This document shows, one piece after another, positions 21,058 through 32,880 of a stretch of 33,670 bases of DNA. Below the pieces are notes generated by a model. That model worked only from the letters and a program-made list of their open reading frames with translations. It was not told the DNA's origin and made no database searches. Origin of the DNA: Emmonsiellopsis sp. PD_33 (lineage: Eukaryota; Ascomycota; Eurotiomycetes; Onygenales; Ajellomycetaceae). Numbering within the stretch: position 1 is the stretch's first letter; each line of letters begins with the position of its first letter. Made by a program: the position numbers and the translations under genes. The DNA lies in contig JANTQF010000375.1 of NCBI GenBank assembly GCA_032988165.1, forward strand, positions 1-33,670, given 5' to 3'.

Positions 21058-24000
21058 TCTCCCTTTAAACTATCATTTCGCAGCACTGTGTCGCTATCCA
21101 TAGCGGTGTCGATCTGCGATATTTGCTTTCTCGCAATAAATGATCGTTCCAGAGGGGGGGTTGGTTCGAGGGGATGAATCGGTGGCCCTTTTCAATTTTC
21201 GGGTAATCTAGTGAATAGATAAGGGGGTTAGTTCGGCTCCATTGCCCCGCCTACTATGTGAGGAGAATATATGACCCAAGGAATCGATCCAATGTAAACG
21301 GGTATGGTATTGGTGCGTTAGTCTAGCCCACTTAAGTAGAGATAGAGAAGAAAGGAATATACCCATAGAATAATAAGTGTGTGCTTGAAGGACATTTTCC
21401 TCCGGTTTAATTTTATTTTCTGCAAACAATCGGGATGAAGAGAGTAAGTAACCAACACTCTGTTTGCGACTTGTTGGCATGTAGTTAAGGCATGGCAACC
21501 AATCTGATTGGTCGGGCATTGACATTGAGCGGGATTCCTTCAAGGAAACCCCTAAACACCCGTAACAAGGGGGCCAAATGAAATATGCGGGGCCCCTAGT
21601 TCGTTCCTGTAGTGGCAAGAAAAGCCACATAGAAACTCCTTTGTAATTTGAGTTGAAAAGCGAATAGAAACAATTCCGGTGGATGAGCAGCTGACGGACA
21701 TAACACGGAGCAGAGCAGGCCACCCTGGTCCTGAATAAGAAGGGTGAACAAACATATAACATTCAAAGTATTGGCCGTTCTATGAATACTTCTTGTACTG
21801 ATCCACACAATTCAGGACATATGATGCCCTCTCATTGTTTCAGGAGGAGTAGATGGAATAGGGAAAGGCCGACGGAGTTCATCTCATAGCCAGTATGACA
21901 TGATATGATGGGCGGTTTTGTAGATTTATCGATTTCTGGTTGCATCTGAAGGTAAGGAACTAGAGATAGATATCTGCTGCTGTCCGAATGGGAGAAAGGC
22001 AATAAAATTAACAGATGGTGACTGGCCAGGGGGTTGGACTTGAAATATGAAGCTTCATTTTTAAATCGAGCATGGGGACAGGTCAAGTCTGAGATTTTAA
22101 GTAATATCTTGCACTAGACTAGGCCCCATTAGACAACTAAAGTAGTATTTTTTTGTTGTACAAAAAAAGGGAGAAAGGTATCTGGCTAGTTTGTTAGAAC
22201 ATACACTTTTTTAGAGAGATATAAGAAATTTGTCCCCAGATAGGCATACTTATGGCTAGGAGGGGTTCATCGAGTAAGCCGTAGGCGCGGGGGTGAGTTG
22301 GAGTAGGAATAAGGAGCAGAACAACAGGGCGATTTCGGATAGCAACTTGTGCGGTCGTTATGTATATTATTCCCTTCCGTATCAGGAAAGTGCACGCAGA
22401 TTTGCAGTGCATAATATTCCGCTATCAATGATGACGGTGCGCCATATCGAACAATAGCAAGCGTGATTGTGGCAGATCTGAGATTGATATCCATATTGCC
22501 GGGTTCACACCTAGGACGGCTCGTCATGGCGCCCGTGGGGTAAACCTAAACCCTAACTATGGACGGGCCAAAGCGCAAGGCATGCGAATCCAGTTAACAT
22601 GGAACCAATGACGAATGAAGAATGTCCCTCCATGGACTGCGATCAATGTGCGCATCCGAGGAAGATACGATTGGATGCACAGGAAAAATTCTCGGGTATA
22701 TACTCTTCGGGCCAATTGCCCTCACCCCGCGAAAAAGTGGTCGGACAGTTTTTTTTCCTCTTCTGAATCCGAACAGTTAGCGGCTGAACTTAGGATTCGG
22801 TGCGGTGGCTTCGAAGGATACGTGGGTGTCGAACATCTACGGAGTCAGCATACCACTCTAACACCCAAATCAAGAAGTACAGTTCATTTCAGTTTTGACC
22901 TGTCGATCCCAACAAACCAGATGAGAAAAATTAAACCCCTCTCTCACAGCAGACAATAGAATTGTGACTTCCACTGCTGATGCATGCAAGCATCCGGCGG
23001 GAGCATCGTATTATTGTTGCATAGCACTCAGGCGGATAGCTGCTAGATTGTCGTTTAGATTCTTTGGATGTTGCGTACCCATGTACCAGGTGCCGCGAAA
23101 GAGAAAAAGAAAACGACCAGACTCTCGATCTCAACCCGAACACAATACGTACTCGCCATGCTTTTGCCGTCCGAACGGCAACGATTCCAAGACCGTACTC
23201 GAGCAAACGTGGAGGGAAACTGTGTCGTTTCCTGAGGAATACATTGGCCCCAACCCGGGAAGGTAAATAAGCAATACCTTTGGCTTGGGGAAATTGTCAC
23301 TTCAATGGTAGATGAACCAAAGCCACAATGCATTGGTGGCTGAGGCGCGTTTAAATCATGCCGTCCTTCAGATAGTAGCTGCGACGGGGTTGAAACAACG
23401 CCAGAGGGACTTGAAGTAGCTAGCATTCAGCACTCTGCCGACGCAATGGTCAAGCTGATCAGGATTGTGCTTGGCGCTCCTCAGTTCAAGACAAACGATT
23501 GTTCAGAGTAGCTTAAGCAGGGAACCCCAGAAATTGCGGAGAATGGATTGGACCCAGCTTAGGATGCGAATGGGACAAGGATAAACCCTAATTTATCACG
23601 CTATCCCCATGAGAAGAGATAAACTTGACCAGCGCAATGGGTTTCCCACCTATGCATTTCCGTAGCCTAAACATTTCGGAAATCCATGGTTTCACTATCA
23701 TGGGTGTAAAGCATATCGGTATATGGGTCGGTGTTTGAGACGGGCTTGATTCTCTCGAACCAAGGCTTCGTAGTGCGACTACACCCGGCCACAGCCCAGA
23801 GGAAACAAGCAAACATGATGTATAGAAAAATGCTATCTTTGGAATAGTTCAAGAAAAATCGGAAACGTAATGTTGCGTTTTGCCGAGTAGGAAAAAAATT
23901 TGACAGAGGGATGAAGGTGACCAGATGTCGTGGGAGTTTGTGCTCGCGTATCCAATCATGTAAAACGCATGGCTGTGGTGCGCTGCTAAACATACGGCAG

Positions 24001-24720
24001 CAGTAGAATCACCCGCCTTTTTGTCCGTCGCCCAGGTAGGAATCTTTAGGCCATTCCTTACCTTGGGATTAGAGAGAGAAGAGAGGCCGGCTACGCGCCA
24101 GCGCCTCCACAAAACGACTAAGATCAATTGGTATCTTGTAAGCTGCTATTCCAAGAATCAAAGGTGCGAAGCACAATTCCCCAATACCAGTTATTTGGAC
24201 AACGCTATTGGCGAGCGTGTCTTGGGAGTCAGGACTGGGTGGATGGATATTCAAGTCACTGAAGTCAGGGGTTAAAACAACTTGAACTTGAAGCGAGGAT
24301 GTCGCTAATCGGAAGGTTGCCAAGACTTCCAAGGTTAAAAAGTTAACTAACTACTTTTGGATGGCTGCTGTCACGTGCATTGGGTTAGCTCAGCACGTTG
24401 GGCAAAGTTGAACCTTGGAAATCGTGGGAAGCAATTTGATTATCCACAACATTAGGAAAGAAATCTAACTAATGAACGATACTATCCACCAATTTAAGAA
24501 GTGCGAGCCGTTGGTACAAAGAATGAAAACAAATGCAGTATCCCTATCCCGGAGTCCTTTCCCGCCCCGCTACCCCCGAAATGAAGATACAAACCAACAT
24601 CCAAGGTTATCTTATCCCCCGTTCTCCTAAATATATGGAGAACTATTAGCCGCCATACTGCAAAGAGTGTCTATCCAGCTATTCAGGCCCAGCTAATCCT
24701 ACCACTCGTCGATGTGAGAT

Positions 24721-26396
24721 TTAGAGGTGAACCGTTATTTTTGTCTCATCGAACGCGTCTCTTTTGAGGTATCGTTCGGAAAGCTCACTTGAAGGAACGA
24801 GAAATTAGCAAGGCATTCACCCCTATGCGCGGCGCAGGGTGAAATCCGTTGATACTCACTGCCAAAGTACGCTGCCTGTGGCTTGCCATCTCAACTGTTC
24901 GACGTATTCTGCTAGATCCTCTTTCTCCTTTCCTTCGAGAGCTGGAAGTTGTTTTTCTGAGTCGTCGACTGCATGGTAGGACTCTTCAACAAGTTCTACA
25001 GTATAGTCGACTGCTTCTTGCAGAGTCATCCCTTTGCACGTCATGAGAAGCGGCACAATATTGTCGTATTGGCCGTCTTTCTGAAAATCACAATTATGTT
25101 AGTGCCCATTCTCGTCGGCGTGGAGTGTCTTGATCTGGGTCCGAAGTTTTTGTCAAGCCAATGACACCCGAAGACCAGAGAATAAACTCACAATCTCTTT
25201 CTTGACGGAAAACAAGTCGTTCGTGCTATACCGAGACCAATCAGCACTTAACGGTCAAAAAGCGGATGGTCTGACGTCCAGTCCTACTTACAGGGTAACT
25301 ATCCGTACTATATGGTATCGGATTGTGCGCATGGCTTTGTGTTGCATGATCTCGCGAGAGATCTCCAGGCCACTAACAAAGCTGCTAGGTTGTCAATGTC
25401 GAGCCGTCGAAAATTCATCCCGGGGAGACGACTTACGGTATCAAGTCCATGGTTGGGTAAACTCCGATGTTGACGATTCTTTCTTCTATGTACTCCTCAA
25501 CTGGGGGTAGGTATGTTTCCCGCTTCTTGCTAACGGACAAAAGACAGTTGACATATTCTATTGTCGTTTCCAAGAATTGCTCTTTGGCAGCTGTGCTCAC
25601 ACGCCGTGTCAGTCAGGGGCATATACAAGGGGCTCTTTGGTTGCCTGCTAGTCGGTATTGGAACGTACTTTCCGAGAATCCCATGGCTAGTTTTGGACCG
25701 CAACTTCGATAGATGTGGCAGCTTTGATAAACGACAGGTTCTGGCCCGGTTCGGTTGAGGTCCATCCAGTACTTCAAGAATTCGATAACGTGTTGGTTTG
25801 CGAATTCGTCCGCTTTAAGGAAATTGTCCGCATCTATGATCGGCACGATCGTGTAAATTCCCAGCACGTAAGATGCTCAAGGAGGGTGGCTTACCATCAT
25901 CGAATGCGAAGAACTGAACGGATATATGTTAACTCATCATAGCTATCGAATAACGAGTTGATATTGGGAACAACACCTACCCAAGCCATTTTCTCAAACA
26001 GCACCTGAAACTTCTCGGCCGATGCCTTGGGAAAGAGGCATGCTATACAGTGACTGAGATTGACCTTTTTGGCCATCTCCCGGAGACCTTCTTTCTCTAT
26101 CCATCTAAAAGCGCACCCGGATCAGCATCCAATATCACCGAACTGCTGGCTTTGGGGCTGGCATACTCATCAACAAAGGCATCCTGCTCATCACGGACCC
26201 TTTCATAATTCGGGTTAACACCAAGATACCACCCAGGCAAGCACTTGCAGAGGTAAGGAATTGTATATGTCTGGCCCTTCAACAGATTAACAATGTGCTG
26301 CTGCTGTTCTTTGAGAGTCGCATTGCTGAAGGAGATCTCAGAAGCATGACCGGAAACAATGGAGCTAGCGGAGCTGGAGCAGGCGTCTGGATTCAT
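24721..26396 (-). CDS. Class I terpene synthase (fungal sesquiterpene-cyclase type)
   Basis: Nine exons, complement(join(24721..24787,24860..25080,25192..25225,25292..25384,25437..25590,25669..25833,25895..25913,25981..26104,26167..26396)), 368 residues. All eight introns (52-111 nt) are GT-AG and in phase. The N-terminal NPNYERVRDEQDAFVDEW is the usual first helix of fungal cyclases. Metal site 1 is FFAFDDDADNF with DDxxD at 123-127. Metal site 2 is NDLFSVKKE (N264, S268, E272), the NSE triad. The Arg-Tyr pair that senses diphosphate is R352-Y353 in LSERYL. Length and motif spacing fit a soluble sesquiterpene cyclase acting on farnesyl diphosphate with Mg2+. The product cannot be predicted. 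A 19-nt micro-exon (25895-25913) encodes the aspartate-rich core. A TATAAAAG box lies 112 bp upstream. The divergent P450 is its likely partner. Confidence 0.88.
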
Positions 26397-26507
26397 CTTG
26401 TCCACGGCGGAATGTTTCGCAGGTGTACTTAGGATTGATGGAGTTTCTGTGAATTGACGATGGCTAGGAATGGGCAGACCATAAGAAGGGATACGATGAT
26501 CTTTCAA

Positions 26508-26515
26508 CTTTTATA
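26508..26515 (-). promoter_or_regulatory. TATA box of the terpene synthase
   Basis: TATAAAAG on the minus strand, 112 bp before the start codon at 26396. The spacing suits a transcription start about 80 bp before the ATG. The in-frame stretch between them contains no other ATG. Confidence 0.5.
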
Positions 26516-28760
26516 TGCATCAAAGAGGACAAGCGAGCCTCCTTTTAAAGCCCGTGGATTTGGGTCCCCCCACACATCATACACCTGCATCAAGTGCGCC
26601 ATAACCTCGAGAGCATAGAATGGGGCGTGTCAGACTCTCTTGAGTGGCAACAGTGAGCTCCGGAATTCCGTTTTTGTTTTTCTTTTTCCGTTCCTCATTT
26701 GTCGTGTTCGGCCTCTAGGGAGGCCGTGCAGATTTCACTACAACTCGCCCTTGTGCAGCGAGGATGTTTTGTTTTACTGACGGTTTCGATTCTAATACTT
26801 TCCCTACGTCTATTATTCCATCGTTCCTCAATATTCAATACAGTTCCCCATTTCCGGGATTGCCAAGTTTGATTCCTCTACCTGAGAGTTTATGAGACGG
26901 AGCATCTCCGAATAGCTTGACCTCACGGCCAACCCCTGTTCTGGATCGTATATTTGGAAAATACATACTAGCTTCCAGACGGAGTAGGGGGAAAGAAATT
27001 ACTGCTAATTACTGCGGCAATGCGTGGTACTAGCATTCTTGAACAAAGAATACAATGTGGAACATGCATCTCTATGGCGGCCATGAGGTAAAGACGCGAT
27101 AAGGTTACGATCAAACATGTCGAGGACAATAGTAAGGAAATCTCAATTGATAAAGCTAGCAGCCACCCTCGAGCTTAGTAGAGTTTTGGTGTAAATTTGT
27201 TTGGATATTCGTCTTTGTCCAACCTATTAGAAACAGTGCAGCTGTTTAGTAGTTAGAATGTCGGGTTGGAACCTTGGCACCGAAGCGCGAAGGATGAAAG
27301 CTGGCGTGATGCCAGCAGATCCGAGTCGAAGACATTCGAAAAACATCCAAACCTTACCACTCCTATGGGTGACGTGACTGTTTGCTATCGCCTAATGCCC
27401 AACATAGTGTCATATCCAGCCACAGAATTTCTTTTGGACGACGCTCAGAACCTAGGAGTGGAGATTTCCCCTCGTCATCCATCTGATCTAATACTACTCC
27501 GTACTAGTATGGGTCGACAACGCTCGTGGCAAAAAAGGTAGCCAGGTAGCTGTGCTCGAGGACCACCATGCGGCCCTGACTAAATCCCCCCGGGGTTTGT
27601 GTCTTCGAAATGATTGGCACGGGAACCATAAATAAAAGCCCGAACCGTCCCTTGGGTTTACAAAACTCCCCAAGCTAGAGCTTGTTTCAAAAATTGTCCC
27701 TGAGGAAGTCAGTCCGATTCTTAAAGTTACCTGCCACTATCCGTCGCTCGCAAACATATCGACAGGGGGGATCTGAGATAATTGACTCTGGTTATCATTA
27801 TCTTCAAACCTTTTCCATATTCCGCGTCGATTGACCAAACCATACCATGATAGGGACAAATGGCGAAAAATGGAAATCCTGTCAAAAGAACAATACTAAC
27901 GACCCGTCGCGGCCTTTCGCGGCCTTAGTACGCCTTACGTAGTCTTTCCTCTGAGTTAGTCTGCGCTCGGTAATCGAAGCGCGGTGCTGGGTAGCTACCA
28001 GCATAAACTAAAACCCAGTACCGCCTTGGGAGTACGAATCGTGTCGGTGTAATAGTTGCGAGCCTTGCCGAGAGCGTCGTGGAGATCAATGGATGTTGGA
28101 TTAAGGTAGTTAAATATGTCATTCGCTGCGCGCATGATTTAACTTTATATTGTTCGTGCCCTGGTTTGGTCCAGGTTAGGTCAAAGGACTTCGGAACCTT
28201 CCAAATAGCCACGACCTGGAACTTCTTTTTGGAAACAAAAGGCACTGGTTAACTAGTAACTTAGTTAAGGCGGAAGACCTTACCGATCAAAGAAGTAGCC
28301 CACTAGAGGTACCCAGGTGTTTGCATCCCTTGGTACAGATCAAGCTGGTTGACCTCCAGATAAATCCACACGGTGACTAACTGCTTGATAGTATGGAAGG
28401 ATATCCATCAGAATCAGCAAAGGAAAAAGCAATAAAATTGGAAACCAATTGGAAATCTCGCAGACAGCCAATGATTGTTTGCAGAAGTGGGGGAGCTGCC
28501 ATTCATGCATGCTTGACGCGGAAAAGTACTACCAAGTTGTATCTAGTGACAAGCACATAGTAGTAGTACTGTACTGTTCACTGAGTCCTGGCAGGAGGCA
28601 GACTCCCTACTGCAGCAGAGTCCAATGAACTTATGCAAGAGATACTTGCAGTGTTCTGATCTGTCTATCACCATGCGAGAAATTGGTGTGATACCCCTCA
28701 TCATGTACTAGTGATAAAGACAAAGTTAGCCTGGGTTGTGCCCGGCTGCAGTCACATAAG

Positions 28761-28768
28761 GTCACGTG
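28761..28768 (+). promoter_or_regulatory. GTCACGTG box between terpene synthase and P450
   Basis: The same octamer as in the housekeeping promoters to the left, 0.9 kb upstream of the P450 and 2.4 kb upstream of the terpene synthase. A bHLH-type site is possible; a role in co-regulation is speculative. Confidence 0.3.
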
Positions 28769-29511
28769 CTCAGGGGCAACCCCGCCCCCCTCCCCCCAAT
28801 CATCAGGAAAGATGCCAATTATGCGTCTTCATAACTAACTAGAGGTTATGGATAACCAACTACATTTATGCCTCCTTGAATCCAATAAAATTGTCATATA
28901 TGTCTGATATTCTTGTCCATTATAACATGCCACAAAATTTTCGATATGACAATCACTCCGAGTCCATTTTGACTCATTTTCAGCTTCTTTTCGACTCGTT
29001 TTTGACAACTTGAAGTTACCCGCTCACACCTCCAATCTCCACATTGTTTACGAAAGGGTGTATAAGCGTTGCTCATGCCGTTCTTCGATTCGTGTTGTGT
29101 TGAGGAGCATGTTCCGGCCAAGAGCGCCGACACTCCTCCTCCAGAGTGCCATTCCTAGGCATGGAACCCTGGCATCTTGTCAAGAGAACAGGGAAAAGTC
29201 GGGTACTGGAGCAGTCTAAAAGACAGCAGCAGCATGAAGCCAACAAATTTGCCACTTTTTGCACGATCATATCAGCTTGAATATCGCGTGAAACAATGAC
29301 CTATTATCAGAAGGCCATGAACATGGACAAGCTCGACAATAACGACGAATATGGGAGCCAGAGCCTCAGACCTAACGATAGGGGCTACAACGGGCTCTCA
29401 GAAGATACTAGTATTGAGAATGGGGGCGGTTTGATATCCTGAAGGCCATTAGTCTCCTTTTTGATTTAGACTTCATTCTTCCGCATCCGGTAACCAGAAG
29501 CGCCACCCGGA

Positions 29512-29519
29512 TATAAATA
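29512..29519 (+). promoter_or_regulatory. TATA box of the P450
   Basis: TATAAATA, 161 bp before the ATG at 29673 and 220 bp before the ATG at 29732, the two candidate P450 starts. An ATG at 29563 lies between and would open a short upstream frame. Confidence 0.45.
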
Positions 29520-29672
29520 TGTCGAGGAGCTGCTGGAGTATATGCATTGATTCAATAAACCTATGGTTCGTCCTGTTTACGCTTCCCCTCAGTGCCTGGT
29601 ATCAGAAATCGCCAACGCGTCTTCCCCCTCCAAGAGGTATTTTCTTACTCCTCGAATCTCTCTGACTTGGTC

Positions 29673-31345
29673 ATGGGATTGGCCGGGAATTATATTACTC
29701 TTGCCGCCTGCGGTATTGGTATTATGCTTGTATGTCTGCTGGATACATCTCGCCAGCAAGTGTTTCTAGATTGCTGATTAGTTTCTCTGCGGCCTTTGCT
29801 GTTTATTGGATCGGGATAGTGCATTGCGTGCAAAGCCATTTACAATGTCTACTTCCATCCGCTCAGGAATTTTCCAGGTCCAAAGCATCTAGCGGCGGGA
29901 AGGATTCCAGTTACCGTTGCGACTCTACGCGGACGGAAAGCTCAATTTCGTTTTAAGCTTCATCGAAAGTACGGGGAAATCGTGCGCATTGCGGCCAACG
30001 AACTCAGCTTCGCCCACGCTCAGGGGTGGAAGGACATTTATGGCACAAACGCCAAAGTCCAAAAGATCAAACCCATCAGTGGAGTGGAGGAGGAGGAGGG
30101 AGGCGCCCAGTCCGTTGTCACCGCTGAAGGGGATACCCACACGAAGCAGAAGCGCATTATGAAGACCATGTTCTCAGAGAAAATGTTGAGGGAGAAGGAG
30201 TCCGTTTTCATTGGACATGTCGACCAACTAATACAACGACTGCTAGCATTTGAAGGCAGACCACTATCCCTGGCTGATTGGTATAGCTTCACCACCTTCG
30301 ATATAATTGGGGATCTGCTCTTTGGTGAGCCTCTCGGAATGCTATCGCGGTCGGATTATGTTCCGTGGGTGAAGGCCGTCCCAGATTTTGTCAAGGCATT
30401 TGTCTTGATAGTTGTGCTGTACCAATACCGGCTTTTTCGAATTTGTTGGGCTCTAGTACCTTGGAAGCTTCTAAAAGGTATGCGAAAAACTCATTTCAGC
30501 TACACCGGACAGAAGGTAGACCAATATCTTGGCCTCAAGGAGGGGTTCCGCAAAGGTATTCTTGACCATCTGTTGGATGCGGGGAGTTCCAGGGGTCTTC
30601 TAGTCTCCGAAGTCCACAAAAATGCTCCGATATTGGTCTTCGGTGGCAGTGACACTGCCGCAACCCAGCTACGATGTCTAACTTACCTCCTATTCAAGAA
30701 TCCTGGCCCGATGAAAAGGCTGGTGTCAGAGATTCGCTCCGCCTACGCATCGTCAGACCAAATAACCTACGACTCACTCCTGGAGCAGAAGTATCTGAAC
30801 GCATGTATCGAAGAGGGTCTGCGGTATTACCCTACTTGTATCAATGGCCAACCCCGCGTTGTACCCGAAGATGGTGCAACTATTTGCGGCAAATTTGTTG
30901 CTGCCGGCACAATCGTTTCAGTTGCCACATACTCTCTGCACCGTTCTTCCGAATATTTCTATCTGTCTGATACTTTTGCACCAGAGCGGTGGCTAAAAGA
31001 AAATGAGGGCGGTAGTCCTCTCTTTTCAGATGATGTGAAGAGTCTTGTCCTTCCGTTCAGTTATGGGCCACACAATTGCCCTGCGAGAAAGTATGTTCAC
31101 ATATTTTTTATTTCTATCCGTGATCTCTTTATCTTACAACAGTCTCGCAATTCTCTCTCTAATTGAAATCTACTAGAATGGGCTACTACGAAATCCGTCT
31201 CATTCTAACCAAAATCCTCTGGCACTTTGATCTTGAACTCCTTCCCGAAGGGGGCGGAGAAAAGGACTCCTGGGACGACATGGAGAATTATCAAACTTGG
31301 GTAAAGTTACCTCTCATGGTGATTGCGAACCCCGTCATGCGGTAA
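29673..31345 (+). CDS. Cytochrome P450 monooxygenase, membrane-anchored (N-terminus uncertain)
   Basis: Preferred splice model join(29673..29729,29820..31090,31177..31345), 498 residues, a normal P450 length. After a short hydrophobic anchor comes YFHPLRNFPGPK, the usual hinge, then YGEIVRIAANELSF. The I-helix is GGSDTAATQ (294-302), the K-helix ExxR is E351-G-L-R354, and PERW is at 407-410. The haem loop is FSYGPHNCPARK with ligand Cys439. Two usually fixed haem-loop residues differ: His437 replaces the Arg that pairs with a haem propionate, and Ala441 replaces the Gly after Cys. The likely role is oxidation of the terpene made by the neighbouring cyclase (inference). The true start may instead be the ATG at 29732, whose frame encodes a better membrane helix ending AVYWIGI but is one base out of register with KAIYNVYFHPL at 29832. 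Confidence 0.8.
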
Positions 31346-32880
31346 CATTATCGCGACTACGTCTCTCCCATCTACCGCTTTCGGTCTATGCACGAATTTT
31401 GCGTATAATTCTCCGTGCCCAAGGGAGATTTACGGACCACCACATAATCTCATTCATACCGGGAAATACAGTGACCTAACAATCATGAATGCTTTTCTGC
31501 GTTTGGTTTCCCTTCTCCCCCTCCCTCTTTTTTCTTCTTCTTTTTTTCGTTCCTCTAATTCCGTTGCTTGTATGTCCATTTTTACTTTTTTTTATTGTCA
31601 CAAGGATCATTTAGCATGCACCTGATCATTCCATCCTCATAAATAAGAAGGGAAGTACATTATTTTTGACTGTTATTCCTCAATGCATATCTCTTTGTAT
31701 GTACTTATATATTCCCTTGACACTGTAGATTTTTCACTGCCAATCATTGTTAAAGAATAGGGGCAACCCCTCGTCACAGAAAAAACTAACTTACCCTTGA
31801 GTCCGCCATTTATCCCATCTTACCCCTTCACTATTTTCCATATTCCCCCAATAATATGTTCTCCCGCTACTACCCCCTAGGTCACAGACCCCTTCATGAT
31901 AGGGTTCCGGATACTCCGTAAAATATCCATAATCCACCACCCATTCCCCCGGGACCGACCGGTTACTTAACTACAATACGAACACACGGTCCCCTTTTTG
32001 ATTTAGCATGCGCGAACAGCCCGTGAACGGCGTTTGACCACATCCCTCCTCCCTGACCCCCACTTTTCCTAGACTTTATCTGAAGATCGTCAACAAAGGG
32101 AGGGGAAAACTCAGAGCCTTGACCAGGGCTCCACCGCATTCATGGGTTGCATTACCCACGTGTATTATCTTCATGGAGCATCAGTATCTGTGTTAGGCAC
32201 TGAGGTTTAACCCCGGGCGGCTGCATAGAGGTCATCATTACTACTAGTAGTAGTAGTATCTATGGGTGCTGTGCAAGTACCAAATATTCCTATACTTGAT
32301 TTTAGCGCCTATGAACTGACTTAAGGGCTCCATTCCTGGTTCTATTACAAGTATGATGTCTTATGTCTTAAAGAGAGGGAGGGGTAGGGAGTTTCTATAT
32401 AGTTCACCCTTTTCTATTTTTAAATTTCTTCTCCCATTCGTCTCCCACGCAACTCCGCGTATTTCTTATTTTACTTTGTATAGTTAGGCGCTGGTTCTTA
32501 CTATTCCCTCTTTTAATTTTAGAGGTCCGTAATTGATTATAGGCCTCTGTTTTCATCTGGATTTGACTTGATAGGTAAATTAGTTAAGTAATACCCCCCT
32601 AGACACCCTAATTGATTCCGCAACATTGATGTTAGCTCTATTTTATTCAGAATGAGGTGCTCCTTCTTCTATAGAGCAGCGAGGGAAGCACATATATATT
32701 CATGTCCATGGATATAAGCCAAAGGAGGGTGTCTACCTTAACACATTATTTAAACAGAAAGAAGCTCGGCAGCGGTTCTCTTCTTATAGTGAACTAATGT
32801 CTCAAATTGAGTTTAGTTGAGATGAGATTTCCTTAGAACTAAAAGTACAGTATCATACAGCTGGCAGTTATATAGATGCC
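31346..32880. other. Convergent intergenic region
   Basis: Between the 3' ends of the P450 (+) and the alpha/beta hydrolase (-). AT-rich, with T-rich tracts and a small TAG/CTA-type dyad microsatellite (about 32240-32256). No coding signature, RNA gene or repeat family recognised. Confidence 0.55.

Larger units (their letters stand above)
18742..24720. other. Gene-poor stretch of about 6 kb
   Basis: Only short broken frames occur here. The one recognisable content is an ankyrin-repeat relic at about 20.06-21.06 kb (minus strand). A perfect 7-bp hairpin with a 3-nt loop is at 20744-20760. A GTCACGTG octamer is at 24370-24377. Minus-strand open frames at about 23.6-24.3 kb look weakly protein-like but match no family I know. 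The base mix is more even and AT-rich than in the flanking genes, and stops are frequent, as in decayed or RIP-mutated DNA. Confidence 0.5.
26397..29672. other. Intergenic region between the divergent terpene synthase and P450
   Basis: No gene was recognised over 3.3 kb. It contains the terpene synthase TATAAAAG (26508-26515), a CpG-rich patch of unlike composition (about 27895-28060), a GTCACGTG octamer (28761-28768) and the P450 TATAAATA (29512-29519). Open frames at 27266-27541 (+) and 27925-28245 (-) show no family resemblance; the latter lies in the CpG-rich patch and might be a transposon remnant. Confidence 0.5.

Noticed and set aside
21208..21762. A 184-codon minus-strand open frame
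   Set aside because: No ordered domain pattern or family resemblance; it reads like chance open sequence in the gene-poor stretch.
22541..22558. AACCTAAACCCTAAC, resembling telomeric repeat units
   Set aside because: Only about two imperfect units are present, too few for an interstitial telomere tract.
23588..24332. Adjacent minus-strand open frames that look faintly protein-like
   Set aside because: I could not link them by plausible splices or match any family. blastx of this stretch would decide.
28894..29270. Short minus-strand open frames just upstream of the P450
   Set aside because: Lysine/serine-rich chance frames without motifs; the stretch is better read as P450 upstream DNA.
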